Below are positions 33,164 to 45,844 of a stretch of 64,000 nt of DNA, piece after piece. Source of the stretch: Rhinopomastus cyanomelas (Eukaryota; Chordata; Aves; Bucerotiformes; Rhinopomastidae); contig VXBP01004148.1 of the NCBI GenBank assembly GCA_013400115.1, positions 62,001 to 126,000 of the forward strand, read 5' to 3'. Within the stretch, counting starts at the first letter, position 1. Every line of letters begins with the position of its first letter. The notes beneath the pieces are model-generated. The model did no database searches. It was not told the DNA's origin and worked only from the letters and a program-made list of their open reading frames with translations. Position numbers and translations under genes: made by a program.

Positions 33164-34569
33164 TATTTCTTCTAGATTCCTTCCTTTGTAAAAATATATT
33201 TTGAAACTAGCTCTTTTAACAGCTGGTTGAAAAAGTGCTCATTTCTTTCTTCATGTCCTACCTCAGCCTCCTAAGTAGCTGTACAAGAGGACAGAGAAAG
33301 GCTAGCTGCTAGTCTTGTGCAATTTTCATGAGGTATTAGCAACTCTATTCCTAGAAAACACAACAGTCAAGTCAGCAGCAGCTCCTGTACAGCTGTAAAG
33401 GTTCCGCATGCAGAACTGCAGAACACTTCTCCAATGACAAACTACATTTTATTTGCAAAGTAAAAAGTGAATCTGCATCACATTTCTCAAAGGAACGAGC
33501 TGAACTTTTCTTCATGCTACTGACCTCACTTCTCAGAGAGAAAGAGTTAAATACCCTCTTTTATTCCCTAAAGGATGCTGGATCCACACAGAGGTGCCAT
33601 GTTTTATTTAAACCATGTTCTCTCTCAGTAACCACTTGTTCTAATTGGCAAGGCAAGGCAGCATCCCCAAAGCGCAGAGCTCATTACATTCACTTTGGAT
33701 TAAAAAAAACCCAATGAGACAAACTGCATCGAAATGCACAAATTAACAGCCCAGGAGTGCACGACACGGACATGGAATTAGATTGTAATACGGAACAAAC
33801 TCCACAAGGAGGCTATGGAACAAATCACTCGTGTCTCTATAAACTATAGGTTTCCAATGAGCAAAACTGCACAACAGAACATGAACTTTTCTATAAATCA
33901 AGCAAATTGGTAAATGAGGAAAAAAAAAGAGAAAGAACATTCCCTCCTCTCCTATCTTCTGCATGCATTTATGTAAGACTGGAGTTATGGTGAAGTGTAA
34001 TAAATTAAACCTGTGGGCTGCACAGCTAACTTTGCTTTCCTGCTGGCAGCAAGCAAACATCATGGCAATTAAGTCATCTAGATATTTCTAACGTTCTCAC
34101 AGAATCTATCCCATACACAAGAGACTAAATTACAGCTGGTGTTTGGAGTCGTTTGGAAAGGTTACAAGTTAGAAGGTGAACAAGACTTAACAAAACAGGA
34201 AGACACTGGCTTTACTATAAAGGGAAAAACTCTAGTGAAGAGATGTATGAAAAGGTAGAAACCATGCAAGTCTGATACAAAAAGGGGATGAGCTCTTCAT
34301 TTGTAGATCAGTCTGTACAATGGGACTGGCAATTCTCTGGGGTAAGAAAACCATAAGAAAAGTATCAGTGATGTCTTGTCAAGGCAGAGGACAAACACTA
34401 AGACAATCTGGCATTCTTTTCAGGTACTGAGAAGAGGTGCTATTCGTGTTTGAGTGTAATTTATATTTCACACACATGAACCCCAGACTACTAGATTGTG
34501 AATTTAGCAAGATGCAATCCAATGAAACAGCCACTAATGTCCTACAGAGTACTTTGCTGGTAGCCTGAG
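33164..34569. other. 1.4 kb unique sequence
   Basis: AT-rich. The minus-strand frames of 106 codons (33743-34063) and 113 codons (34379-34720) have no recognised domain. Confidence 0.5.
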
Positions 34570-34645
34570 GAGGTTTGGCAGGATGGCTGGACTTGATGAT
34601 CCCTTGAGGTCCCTTCCCACTGACTGTTACGTGATTCTGTGACTC
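34570..34645 (+). mobile_element. CR1 3' tail fragment
   Basis: About 75 bp: GCTGGACTTGATGATCCCTT, then the CCCTTCCCACTGACTGTTAC phrase and GTGATTCTGTGACT. The 3' UTR type is that of 14.5 and 53.7 kb. Confidence 0.8.
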
Positions 34646-35802
34646 ACAGACTGAAATGTTGAAGTTCTTAATTAAAAGGCATTCCATTTTCCTGGACTGT
34701 TTGTGAAAAGACAACATCAAATGTGACTGGAAAAGGCCCTACTCATTTGGAGTTAGTAGTAGCCAGAATGAAGTAAAGAGAAACAGAAAACACCCATCCT
34801 TCTCTATACACAATGTTTGAGTGCCAGCTGTGAAAGGAGCTCTGTTTCTTCCACCAAAGATTGTGCAGAAACAGAAGCACGTCATGGGTCACTCCTCCAT
34901 CAGTGCTCACCCCCTGCCACCATTTTATACGGGGAAAAATGGCAAGAGAAGTAAAAAGGAGAATATAATTGAGCAAATCAAACCAGCAGCTGAGCCATTG
35001 GCTCAACTGACACCCTTCTGTACACTTCTGTGCACAGAATGACTTTACACAGCCAGGTCTCAGGCAGATGAGGACTGTGTCTTCCCTAGAGCATCTTCAG
35101 CATCTTTTATACAGTGCACAGAATGATCCCATCAGTACTGCCATAAAGCATAAAACATAGTGCATAGCATCAGAATGTTATCTCTAGTTAATATTCCAGC
35201 AATCCTAGAAAGCTTCAGGTACCCTTCTCTCTCACATTTCCAGTTCCCCTATCTATACTGAGTACTAGGGACATGCAACATGACAAATGCTGGGTAATTG
35301 GTTGCACGTACTGTTCTTTATAGATGCTAAACAGCTCGTTCTAAGTTTAGATAACAGAGTATACTGGAAAAAGTTCATTTTCTACTGATATGTATTTCCA
35401 TGGCAAAACTTTAAGAGAGGTTAGAAGAAAAGAAGTAAAAACATACAAATCCTTTCCCAATCTTTCCACAAAATATCATCCTTTTCTAACAGTCCAAGCA
35501 GAGCTATTCCTGAGCTCTTTATATTTTTATAGCCACAGAACAACACAGAAAACAGAGTAATCAACACATTTGGGATCAGCAGTGCAAATCAAGCTTATAC
35601 ATAAGTGAAGCCCAACTAAAGTATTTCTTTTCATAATTGCACTTCATATCTTTCTCAAGCTTAGCATGCATCTCACATTTCCAAGTTTACTAATCATGCC
35701 AAAACTTCTTTTCCTTACCAATGTTATCTTTTCAAAAATTCTCCAGTTAGAGTAGAAGAAATTCTACCTATCTACACAGTACTACCTATGTTCAAATCAG
35801 GA
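34646..35802. other. 1.2 kb unique sequence
   Basis: Nothing recognised. Largest frame 87 codons (34743-35006, minus strand). Confidence 0.5.
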
Positions 35803-36715
35803 ATCACAGAGCCACAGAATCACAGAACGGCACAGGTTTGAAGGTACCTCCAAAGGTCATCCACTCCAACCCTGCTGCAGTGAGCAGGGACAGCCTCAAT
35901 CAGATTAGGTTGCCCAAAGCCTTGTCCAGCCTCACCTGGCACAACTTCACCTTGGGCAACCTGTTCCAATGTTCAATCCCACTCCTGCTGAAGAACCTCT
36001 TCCTAACAGCCCATTTCAGTCTGCCCTTCTCTAATGTCAAAACATGGCCCCTTGTCCTATCACTCCAGGCCTTTGTAAACAGTCCCTCCGCAGCCTTCAT
36101 GTAGCCAACTTCAGGGACTGGAAGGTTGCTATCAGGTCTGCCCATAGCCTTCTCTTTTCCAAGCTGAACAATTCCAGCTCCCTTAGCCTGTCCTCATATC
36201 AGAAGGGCTCCAGTACCCTGAGCATTTTCACTGCCTCCTCTGGATCTGCTACATTAGGTCCTCATCCTTCTTCTGTTGGGGGCTCCCGAGCTGGATGCAG
36301 GACTGCAGGTGAGTTCTGAAGAGGGCAGAGCAGAGGTGCAAAATCCCCTCTCTCGATCTGCTGGCCATGCTTCTTTTGATGCAGCCAAGGAAGTGATTTG
36401 CTTTGTTGAATTTCATAAGGTTCACCAGGGCCCACCTCTCCAGCCTTTCCAGGTCCCTCTGGATGATCTCCCATCCCTCTGGCTTATCATCAGCACCACT
36501 CAGCTTGGTGTGTTCTGCCAACTTGCTGATGGTGCACTAAATCTTGCCATTTATATAATTGATAAATATCTTAACAGTGCAGGTCCCAGTATGAGAGTCA
36601 CCATTGTCACTGTTCTCCATGTGGACTTTGAGCCATTCACCACTACCCTCTGTATTCAACCATCCAACCAATTCCTCATCCACTAAACAGCCCACCCATC
36701 AAACCCATAAGTCTC
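35803..36715 (-). mobile_element. CR1 from RT palm to 3' end, minus strand
   Basis: A 0.9-kb copy with its 3' end at 35803 (GAATCACAGAGCCACAGAAT). Reading on the minus strand: the palm-domain region (36690-36560, with a phrase like EYRG.WLNGSK and LGPALLRY), the mutated catalytic box (36510-36521), IIQRDLERLERWALVNLMKF, a deletion to NHFLGCIKRSMASRSREGIL, then the ORF2 C-terminus and 3' UTR. Confidence 0.93.
36249..36545 (-). pseudogene. CR1 RT remnant with mutated catalytic box
   Basis: The position of the FADD box reads LAEH (36510-36521), losing both aspartates. About 60 residues are then deleted between NKANH and FLGCIKRS (where the post-RT segment belongs). It keeps the helix IIQRDLERLERWALVNLMKF and the region CSALFRTHLQSCIQLGSPQQ. 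Not functional. Confidence 0.83.
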
Positions 36716-38454
36716 TGACTTGGCGAGCAGGGTTATAATTTATTAGCAGGTGCTGTAGAAGCTATCTGGAAGCTGTCTTTGTTGCCTCTGCAGGCTTCTA
36801 TACAATTTTCTAAAGAATTAGTTAGCTGCAAGCCTGACTAATAAAAATGCACTTCCAAGTGCTAGCCAGTGAGCAGTGGTTTATGTAACAAGTAGTCTAC
36901 ACACTTCAAAAAACAAAGACAGACATGAGTACAGCAACCAATTCTAGCCGAATGAAGCCACAAAATGGCGCACCAGTTTCCATTAGAAGCCAAAAAAGGG
37001 AATACCACACTGAAAGAGAAACATTTTATGCTCAGATAGAGACAACCAGTCCTTGGTGCTGTTTTCAATTTGTGAAAATGCTTGCTGCTTTTCTAGGAAA
37101 GGGCTATAACATGTGGATTGACATCAGAAATTACAAGGATATGGGAGTGAAAACTTCACAGAGGATAAGGGGTTAAACTAAGCATCATTTTTCATAGAGC
37201 AGGATACAGCAACGATAACAAAATAGAACTAGCAACATGCCAGAGGCACCTACTTGAAAAGGTTTCCAGCTTGACTGACAATCACGTTAACAGTTGATTA
37301 ACAGCAAAAATCTATTTAGACAGGAATCCTGCTTTTTGCCTGCACATGCTTACAGTAAGTGCTGTTACTGCCATTGTTCTAAACAGCTCCCGGGATTCAC
37401 AAAGGCTGAGAGAAGAGGAAAGGAAATGTTATTCAAGTGACTCCGAGTCACAGAAATGCCCCCAATTTGTAAGCTTTGAAAACCGTGTGTGGATTAGGCA
37501 TGGCAAAAGGTCTGCTCAACAAAGCAGAAGTGTTTAAAACCCAGTAAATAGCTCTAAAGTCAGATATGTGAGTGAGTCTGGGAAATGAAAGAGTAGAGAA
37601 TAAACAGACACTTCTAGAATCAGCTGATATATAGACAATATTGGTGTCTGCTTTAATTATTTTTCCCTTATCAGATCTTCCAAATGCAGAAGAAAAGATG
37701 TCATTTCAGTTACAAAATGTCATGATCTGACTCAGAGCTGAGGACCTATGTGGTTTCAGCAACACTGTTTTACAACTTGACAGAAGGAATTAAAAAATCA
37801 GCAAGGTTTACTCATTAAGATACCAGGATATGAAAAAGTGTGCTGGATTTCAAACAAACAAAAAAACCTAGAGTTGAGGCACTAAAACTCAGAGAATTCC
37901 TTGGTTACATGGTTGAGGTGTTTTCTCAAGTTCAGTTAGGCTAATCTAGCTCTTCACAGCACATGAACCCGAACATCGCATAGGTGGCTAAAGGAAACAG
38001 ATGGGCACCCACCTCTGGAAGTTTCAGTTACACCTTCAGACAGAAGGGCTACGAAATTCACAAGTCCATGAATACTCTAAACACAATTTCATCTTGTCAT
38101 TTTCCAAGGACATCTCTCCACCAAACTATCCCATGCTGCACTTACCTTTAGCTCTGTACCCTACTGAACAAGCTGAAATCCACTTCTTCACCCCTCTCTC
38201 CAATGCTGACAACACCACAACACAAATTACACTTTCCAGACTCACAATCAAATGGATTAATAACAGATTGAAATTTGGGGTGGTTTAATTAAAAAGTCTA
38301 GTTTTACCATTTTCTGTATTTAAATATTTGTTCTTCCTCTGTAACAGTTTGTTCTGTGGCTGTTCCCACAGGTTCCAATTAAAACTGAGTTCTGGAGGTA
38401 GCAGGTGTTGCTTTCTGCGAGTGTTTGTAAAGAATTCCTGCCTGAAAGACCCTA
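36716..38454. other. 1.7 kb unique sequence
   Basis: No repeat or exon recognised. Frames up to 95 codons (38001-38288) without known similarity. Confidence 0.5.
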
Positions 38455-38540
38455 CTTGGTCTAGGTGATCCTGCTCTGGCAGGGGAATTGGACTAGATGA
38501 TCTTTCGAGGTCCCTTCCAATCCCTAATATTCTGTGATAC
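38455..38540 (+). mobile_element. CR1 3' UTR fragment
   Basis: About 85 bp: GTCTAGGTGATCCTGCTCTG, GGGAATTGGACTAGATGATC, then TATTCTGTGATAC. Same type as 17.3 and 56.2 kb. Confidence 0.85.
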
Positions 38541-39240
38541 TTTGTCAAAGTGGCTTTTCAAAAGTACTCAAACAAAGGCCCTACCTAAAGTTGATATTAG
38601 AAACCATAAACTTAATGGGAGCAAAGAGAGAAGAATAAAGAGTACTTTTGAAAAATTTTGCTAACCACAGTCATTTATTTTAGTAACTCAGGCTTTGCAG
38701 TTACCATATTGAAAGAGGAGACATTGGCATTAGCAGAAGATGAAAGCTGTGTCATCACTAAGGGAGATACTCAGGTAGTAATTTGAATATTTTCACTTAC
38801 CAACCTATATTCTGATTCAAGGAAACAAGCCATGCACACTGTATCACATTTGTATTCTAGATGGGCAAGAATCTTGCCTTTACCATACGAAGAGCAAATC
38901 TGATATGCAGGATTACACTTGTCCTGTATCTGGGGACTCTAAGGCCCTGATATCATGGTCAGCACTGAACTGGAGATAGAATGTTAAGGTACTTTGTAGA
39001 AGCACAATTAAATTATTTCCGATAAGTCCTTGAACATTTCAGAGACTGCTGCTTCTTACACAGCTTAAGTCAAATGTCAGGTATTCCTTTTTGAAACAGT
39101 CTGATGGGGTGAAGAAGAGGCAAACAGGGCTGAAGAAGACAACTAACTTCAAGCTCCTCTCCAGTATTCATCAACTTTTATGTGTGTTGCAGTTTGAAAA
39201 CTACCAGAATTTTCAGATGTATAGATTTGTGCTTTCATGA
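38541..39240. other. Unique sequence, no feature recognised
   Basis: AT-rich DNA leading into the GC-rich block. Confidence 0.5.
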
Positions 39241-39249
39241 GGAAAAAGG

Positions 39250-39950
39250 TGCATTTTGCTTGGAGAGAATCGTCCCAGGTACCTGCCCTGGAGGGGTGTG
39301 GGCTAGGTGACAAGATAAAAGGGGATGATTATCATGGCCCTGTCTCTTTTGGCTGGGGTCTTCATCCCAGCATGGGACTTTGGCTCCGACACACCCCCAC
39401 CTTCCCCTTCCCAGGGTCGGGGGGGAAGACAGGACAGGGCGGCTTGCTGCAGCTGGGGAAGCAGTTTGGCTCCGGCCCTGACCCTTGCCTGGCTTGGCTC
39501 GGCTCACACTCCGACTGGGACCGGTCCTGGCTTCAACCCAGCCCAGCTCTGGGCTGGCACCATGGACTGGAGAAGCAAGAATTTGGTGCCAATCTTCCCC
39601 CACCCATGGAGCAAACATTCAGTGACATCCAGTGAGCTGAAGGCTACTTCCCTTTCTTTCTGTAGCTGAGGCAGGAGGAGAAGGGAGACATGAGGTCATG
39701 GAACCCTCTTGGCCACATTTGTGGAGTGCGGGGGGCCCCTGCTGATGCAGCCATGCAGTCAGTCTCCATCTTGAATCCCGCACGTGACCGGAGCTGTGCG
39801 GCCATCGCCACCATCTTAGAAAACACTGATCAGCAGAAAGAGAGACTCTCATTTCTGCCAGTGAGAAAAGCTGAGGATGCTCAAGTACTGGGAAGAGAAG
39901 GAGCCTCAAGAGAGGCACCTAAGAATTCCTTTGGGCTTAGGTGAAGAAAG
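39250..39950. promoter_or_regulatory. CpG-enriched GC-rich block, possible promoter or LTR
   Basis: The only non-CR1 stretch in the window with many CpGs: about 13 counted by eye between 39380 and 39810, in otherwise CpG-poor DNA. It holds an E-box CACGTGAC (39781-39788), two CCATCTT motifs (39767, 39810; the YY1-type AAGATGG on the minus strand) and a TATA-like GATAAAAG (39314). A donor-like TTAG|GTGAAG lies at 39940-39949. Overlapping frames of 84-132 codons on both strands are what GC-rich sequence gives by chance. It could be a CpG-island promoter with first exon, or a solitary LTR of an old endogenous retrovirus; I cannot name a family. Confidence 0.3.
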
Positions 39951-41368
39951 CAGAAGGACTCAAAAATCCTTAAACCTTGGGCACGGAAGACAGAGACTGG
40001 CAAAAGGCTGTGTGTATCTGTGCGTATCTGTGCAGTGTCCTGATCAATCCTGCTGCAAGAAAGCTAAGCTAAATCTCTATACTGACCTGTGAAAAGTATT
40101 GCTATGTTTCTGTAAGAAAATGTACAAAGAGAGCCAAATCAAGGAATTCTATTCTCCCTTCCTCCATGATCTGGTTACTTTTCCCGTTTTTTCCATCTTT
40201 GGACACATGGGAGTGAAAATTCAGTGAATTCATACTGATCCTAAGTTTAGAAACCACAAGCATTTGGTCACACAGGAAGGCAAAGTGACCCTGACCATTG
40301 TCCTTTGCTCCATTCTGCACAAATTAACACCACTGGTATCAAACTATGGTCACTCTTTCTGAGGAACGGGGAAAAGAGCAAGAGCATAAGCAAGGAAGAG
40401 CTCATGATCATACATGTACAGAGTTCAGAAAGTCTGAAAAACCAGTAAAGACAGGAAGGTTCCCCGTAACTACTCATACAGATATGTAAATCCAACAAAT
40501 CATGCTTTCATCTCCTGCTGACTTGTTGCCTTTGCCCCCTGATCTATACAAAAAGGGTTGTGCTGCTGTGTGCATCTGAAATGAATGTTTTTAAAAGTAG
40601 GAAGACTGGATTCTACCCTTTTCCTCTGAAAAAAATAAAGCAACCAAACCAACAACCAAACCCCCTCAGTTATTTAATGAAGTTACTAACCTTTTTCGTT
40701 GTGTGGATTTCTTTTTTCTAAAATAAAAGAGAAAGGAAATGAAGGTCAAAAAAATAATAATTCCCAACTTTCCCCTGTATACAAATCTGCTTCAATAGAT
40801 TGGATTCAAGCAGTTGCCACATTAAAAGAGAAACAAGACCAATTTTTTTCACATCACATCTCTGGACTGCCCGGAACAATGAAAATAAATAACAGCTTAA
40901 TTGCCTACAATCTTGCTATCTGTGGTGGTTAAAGTTACACAAATGAGAGCAGGCATCTTTATTTCAACACTGTGGCTGAAAATCCAGGAACAAAACAGCC
41001 TAAAAATATTTCAGTAACATTAAAATAAATAAAAAATAAAGACAGACTCATAGGCTGGAATGATGACATTGAGAGTTTGAGAGTTACTACTCCAACAAAA
41101 CTGGTTATTTCCATTCTGTTTGTCAAAGGTAAAGACCTAAAAAATGTATTTGCCTTTTCCCACAATACTTCCAACTACCAGAAGCTTTTTAAGCTGTAAG
41201 GAAAGCCTTGAAAAAAACCCCAGTAACTAAGCTTCGCTCCCTCCCTCCCCAGAATCACACAAATATTTAGATATCATCTTGTATTTTGACAGTAGAAAAA
41301 ATGGACTTGATCAGATGTCACGGTATTTCAAGAGAAATACAGAACAGAAGTGAAGAATTTTTCTTCTT

Positions 41369-41425
41369 GTTAAAAACAAACCAACCAACCACCACCACAA
41401 AAAATACCAAAACCCAGTAAAACCA
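41369..41425. repeat. AACC / CCA low-complexity tract
   Basis: AACCAACCAACC followed by CACCACCAC and A-rich sequence. Confidence 0.65.
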
Positions 41426-41751
41426 AAAGAAAAAGACCCTTTGCCTAATGCTTAGTCCACTGGCTGTTAAGTTTTGGATACTCTGTTAGACTGAAGAGTA
41501 TGATGGATGGACCATTTTGGTATCATGGAATCAGAAAAATCAGGATTTCTGATTTGCACCAAGAGGAGTTGTCAGTGTGGTTGGTAGGGAAAGAGTAACA
41601 GAAAGGACTTCCTTTCCATTAAGCCATGTCTTTGAAAGACAGCTGAAGAAACAGAGGCATCATAATTTTGACAACCATTCTTTTGCATAGGTTTCTGTAA
41701 TGAAGGGATGCTGAACCGAAGAGGTGAAATCTACAAGTCAAAATTGAATTT

Positions 41752-41771
41752 AAAAAAAAAAAAAAAAAAAA
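41752..41771. repeat. A20 homopolymer
   Basis: A run of 20 A, the longest in the window. There is no AATAAA upstream and no recognisable gene sequence, so I do not call it a processed pseudogene tail. Confidence 0.9.
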
Positions 41772-42483
41772 TCAGAAAAGCTTTCAAGTTTTACAAAAAT
41801 AAATCTAAATGTTTAAATATTGTACCTGTTTCCTCAAAAGTTAAAAATGTTAATTTTCAACCATTAAATGAAAAAAAAGAAATCACCAAGTGAAGGCTAG
41901 CAGCCGCTAGCAGAAAAAGGTCAATAGCAATTCCACACGTCTTACACACAGCAATGACCTTGTAGCAATGAAACAACAGGTAGTTGTTTACAATTAGCCT
42001 AGCGATGTGCTTCTGAGGATTTAATGTTTCAGGGCTGCCCGTTAAAAAGGACGAGAACAAGGTGTTCTACCCCAGCTTTCCAGTTTCATGCTTTATCCGT
42101 GACACTGTTCAGAGATTATTCCAAACCAAAACCTACAGAGTTCCACATTACAATTGAGACTTGGGCATTTTGAAAGTCACACCATCCATATAGGAGCTGT
42201 GCTGACAGTGGAGCTCTAGGGTGTTCCAGAAGCCTGCAAACTTCAAGAACAAGGTTTGATTGGTACATTTAAGTATGAGGTTCTTCTTGCTTACCAAATG
42301 AAAGCCCCAAAGTGAGGAAGATCTAAGTACATATACACACTGAAGGAAGAGAAACCCATACACAAATTCTACAAGAGAAGCCAACAAAGTGGTTTTGAAA
42401 AGCTAACAAAAACACAAAACCTTTTCTGCACTTACCAGCAAAGCATTTGGAACAGAGATTCATAGTCTTGCTGGACCTGGGGC

Positions 42484-42515
42484 AAAAATAAAAAATAAAA
42501 AAATAAAAAAAAAAG
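42484..42515. repeat. A-rich (AAAAAAT)n simple repeat
   Basis: Four runs of A separated by single T, period 6-8. Confidence 0.8.
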
Positions 42516-43674
42516 CTAAAAATGCATTATAATTCTAATCAATACAAGGGAAGAGTTTTGAGGACCGCAGCAAGGGGACAGCGAGCTTAAGTACTTCAAC
42601 AGCTAGGAATCAAAAGGCAAGTGGCTAGAAGTGGCTGAATTAGAAACACAGACTTATATGGAAGAGACTTATCTTGCAATCCAATTTAAAGCTTCCAAAC
42701 CATGACTTCCCATGTTTACCTCATATATGAAAATGAGCTTACTTTACCATTCAGTGTTACAGATTCATCATGCAGAGATTTCCATTCAATATGATAATAG
42801 TAAGACGGAAAGAACCAATAGATTCCACTTGAACATGAGACTTCCCTTGTCTACAGCTCTGCGGCCCTGATAAACCATGAATTCAGTACAGCCACAGCGG
42901 GATTAATACTGCACTTAGGAGAACACAGACAGATGTGTTCTTGGAAGTCTAGCTGGAATGTCTTAAGTTATCCTCTCAAGCAGTTCATTACTATCCTTGC
43001 CTGCATCCAGCAGTAATTTTAAATAATGTGGCTGCCTTTGCACTGACAGAGACTGGGATGGTTCACATAATGCTCTACTGTGGCTCAATTTTGAGGGCAG
43101 CAACCTTCAGCTGAGAGAACAACTGGAAAATGACTGCAATACCTTAAGCCTCCTAGATCTCTCTAAACTACTTGTGCAATCATGTTACAAGTGTTCACCC
43201 ACAACTCATATAAAGTCAACAAGTTCACCAGAAATTCAAGGCTCTAGACCTCTCCAGGGCTACCATAAATCCACCCAAAGCAAGATGCTATGGAAGAACA
43301 AGTTTCTTCCAGTTTACAAAAACATCTCTGCTAACACAGTACCTCCCTTCACAGAGACAGCTGGAGAATATTCTCTGAAGTTCTTTAAGTTTTGAAATGT
43401 CTTTAGGCAACAGCAACTCAATTTCTGTGGATGTGGCCCAGTATTTTATCTTTTTGCTCAGCCTTCCTGAATCAAGTCTGTACCTTAAGTACCATCACTC
43501 TACTAAGCAGCTCTGAAAATACATGACAAAACCACCCATGCCAACCCATCCATGTATTGAACCCATGCCATGCTAAGAGCAGCCTCTAACTGACACACAC
43601 CATTTAGTCAACTCAATTCCACTTTTTTGTAATGTGTACACAAAACCAGCTGAGTTTCCTACAAAACAGTGTTT

Positions 43675-43747
43675 TTCTATTACTTATTATATTTGTTCTA
43701 CTACTATTATTTATTATTGTTCTATAAGTTTATATTATTTACTATAT
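43675..43747. repeat. TTA-rich low-complexity tract at a CR1 boundary
   Basis: Degenerate TTATTATTTATTA sequence that runs right up to the 5' side of the next CR1. Confidence 0.65.
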
Positions 43748-44100
43748 TAGAAGAGAAGGACCTTATAGCAGCCTTCCAGTATGTGAAGGGGCTACAGGAA
43801 AGCTGGAAAGGGATTTTTCGTAAGAGACTCTAGCGATAAGACAAGGGGGATGGGTTCAGTCTACAAGAGGGGAGATTTAGACTAAACTTTAGGAAGAAAC
43901 TCCTCTCTCTGAGGGTGCCAAGGCCCTGGAACAGGTTGCCCAGTGAGGCTGTGGCTGCTCCATCCCTGGAAGTGTCCAAGGCCACGCTGGATGGGGCTCT
44001 GGGCAATCTGGTCTGGTGAGAGGTATCATAGTCCATGGCACAGGATTGGGCCTGGGTGATCTCTGAGGTCCTTTCCAAACCAAACCATTCTAGGATTCTG
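43748..44100 (+). mobile_element. CR1 3' fragment
   Basis: It enters in ORF2 at EKKDLIAAFQYVKGLQESWK (43752-43812) and ends CATTCTAGGATTCTG. The C-terminal region keeps LEQVAQ-like and WMGLWAIWSG-like phrases only in shifted frames. The 3' UTR carries GGCCTGGGTGATCTCTGAGG, the type at 5 and 9.8 kb. Confidence 0.92.
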
Positions 44101-44427
44101 ACTGGTTTCTAGTTTTAGCTAAACACAGATGGAATGTTAAGATAAGAACTGCACCTTACAATTACAAATTCCAAAAGTCAAAATGGCTCCAGACACAATT
44201 TCTGGCAGTTTTTTAGAAGCAATGACAGCACCAGTGAACACAACTGAGAATTACAGATTCCTCCCCTAGCAGAGTTTGCAATGGATATTTTTAATTACTT
44301 TCCAGTAACAAAGTAAAACCAGACATGGTCAATGTCTTATTATCAGTCACATCCAAACATTACAGATGCTTTTCAATTCATGCATATTTGAAAGCCGGTT
44401 TCTATCCGGTTCATGAATTTGAGAAGA
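44101..44427. other. Unique sequence, no feature recognised
   Basis: Spacer between a plus-strand and a minus-strand CR1 tail; nothing else seen. Confidence 0.5.
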
Positions 44428-44704
44428 ATCACAGAATCTTTAGGGATTGGAAGGGACCTCGAAAGATCATGTAGTCCAATCCCCCTGGCAACAGCAGGAT
44501 CACCTAGACCAAGTCACACAGGAACACATCCAGGCGGGTCTTAAACCTCTCCAGAGAAGGAGACTCCACAACCTCCCTGGGCAGCCTGTTCCAGTGCTCT
44601 GTCACCCTCACTGGGAAGAAGTTCCTTCTCATAGTGATGTGGAACCTTCTACATTCTAGCTTACAACCACTGTCCCTCGTCCTATCACTAGATGACACTG
44701 AGAA
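44428..44704 (-). mobile_element. CR1 3' fragment, minus strand, intact frame
   Basis: The 3' end is at 44428 (AATCACAGAATCTTTAGGGA). The minus-strand frame runs from MSSSDRTRDSGCKLECRRFH through FFPVRVTEHWNRLPREVVES to LDVFLCDLV and the natural stop at 44504, unbroken. Close to the copies at 24.6 and 56 kb. Confidence 0.94.
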
Positions 44705-45203
44705 CGTAGTTCATTGCAGGTATGAGCCATAAGCCTGCGCCACCTATAGCAAAAGCAACAGACACATGAAAGCTGCTTTTACACACTAACAGTACATGCA
44801 CAGGAGAAAAGTTAATTCCCAAAAAAAGAAAAGCAGAACAGCATTGGTAACCAAAGATTGATTCAGTGTCTCTGTTGATAGGTTGCACAGATGATCTATC
44901 TTCAAAGAACTGCAATTAAAACCACCATGGTGAGTCAACACTGACAGCACTAGTGTGCTGCAGTTCAGTTGTCACCACTTAAGGGTTAGACCTTCAGGAG
45001 CAGTTCAATCTGCCAGGCTGGAGCTACTCTACAAAGACATTAAACCGCAAGGGCAGAAAAGGAAGAGTTCAGCTGGTTCATACTGATGACACTGGAATGG
45101 ACAGTGACAAATATTTTCAGTGGTACAATCAAACATCTCAGCTGTTAAATATCAATCCAAAGCCTCATATGAAATGTACTTACACAGAAAAACACATGCA
45201 CAC
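44705..45203. other. Unique sequence, no feature recognised
   Basis: AT-rich spacer. Confidence 0.5.
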
Positions 45204-45246
45204 AGAATCACAGTATTGAAGGAGTTGGAAGGGACCCCTAGAGATC
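45204..45246 (-). mobile_element. CR1 3' tail fragment, minus strand
   Basis: CACAGAATCACAGTATTGAA followed by GGAGTTGGAAGGGACCCCTA: a tail only, cut off by the next CR1 tail on the same strand. Confidence 0.75.
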
Positions 45247-45832
45247 ACAAAATCACAGAGTCTCAGGGGTCAAAAGAGACCTCCAAAGATCACTGAGTCC
45301 AACCCCCCTGCCAGAGCAGGACAAAAGCTAGGGCAGATCACTCAGAAATGCATCCAGACAAGGCCAGAAAGGCTCCAGAGAAGGACACTGCACACTCTCT
45401 CTGGGCAGCCTGTTCCAGGGCTCTGTCATTCTCACAATAAAGTTCTTCCTCATGGTGAGATGGAAAGTCCTGTGCTCCAGCTGGAACCCATTGCCCCTTG
45501 ACCTATCCCAGGACACAGGTGAAAAGAGGTTGTCCTCACCTTCTTGACACACAGCCCTCATGGATTTATAGACATTAATGAGATCCCCTTTCAGTCTGCT
45601 CTCCAGACTAAAAAGCCTCAGGTCTCTCAGCCTTTCCTTGTAAGGCAGGTGTTGCAGTCCCTCCATCAACCTCATATAGCCCTTTGTTGGACTCTCTCCA
45701 GCACATCTCTGTCCCTCTTGAACTGCAGAGCCCAGAACTGGATGCAATACTCCAGATGAGGTCTCACTAGGGCAGAGTAAAGGAGGAGGAGAACCGGAGA
45801 ACCTTCCTTGACCTGCTGGACACATTTGTCTT
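45247..45832 (-). mobile_element. CR1 3' fragment, minus strand
   Basis: The 3' end is at 45247 (AAAATCACAGAGTCTC). The minus-strand frame 45825-45328 is open for 165 codons: GLQHLPYKERLRDLRLFSLE, LKGDLINVYKSMRAVCQEGE, FQLEHRTFHLTMRKNF, VRMTEPWNRLPRESVQCPSL to LDAFLSDLP and stop. The upstream portion (SGSPPPLLCPSETSSGVLHP) is frame-shifted ORF2. Confidence 0.93.
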
Positions 45833-45844
45833 AATGTACCCCAG

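Larger units (their letters stand above)
39951..43747. other. 3.8 kb unique AT-rich sequence
   Basis: No CR1 or exon recognised. It holds several simple repeats listed separately, and a short GTATCTGTGC doubling (40015-40034). Confidence 0.5.

Noticed and set aside
39235..39669. Overlapping frames of 114-132 codons on both strands
   Set aside because: Long frames in several registers at once are expected in GC-rich sequence; none resembles a known protein.
41640..41771. Processed pseudogene with poly(A) tail
   Set aside because: A20 is present but there is no polyadenylation signal, no recognisable mRNA sequence and no visible target duplication.
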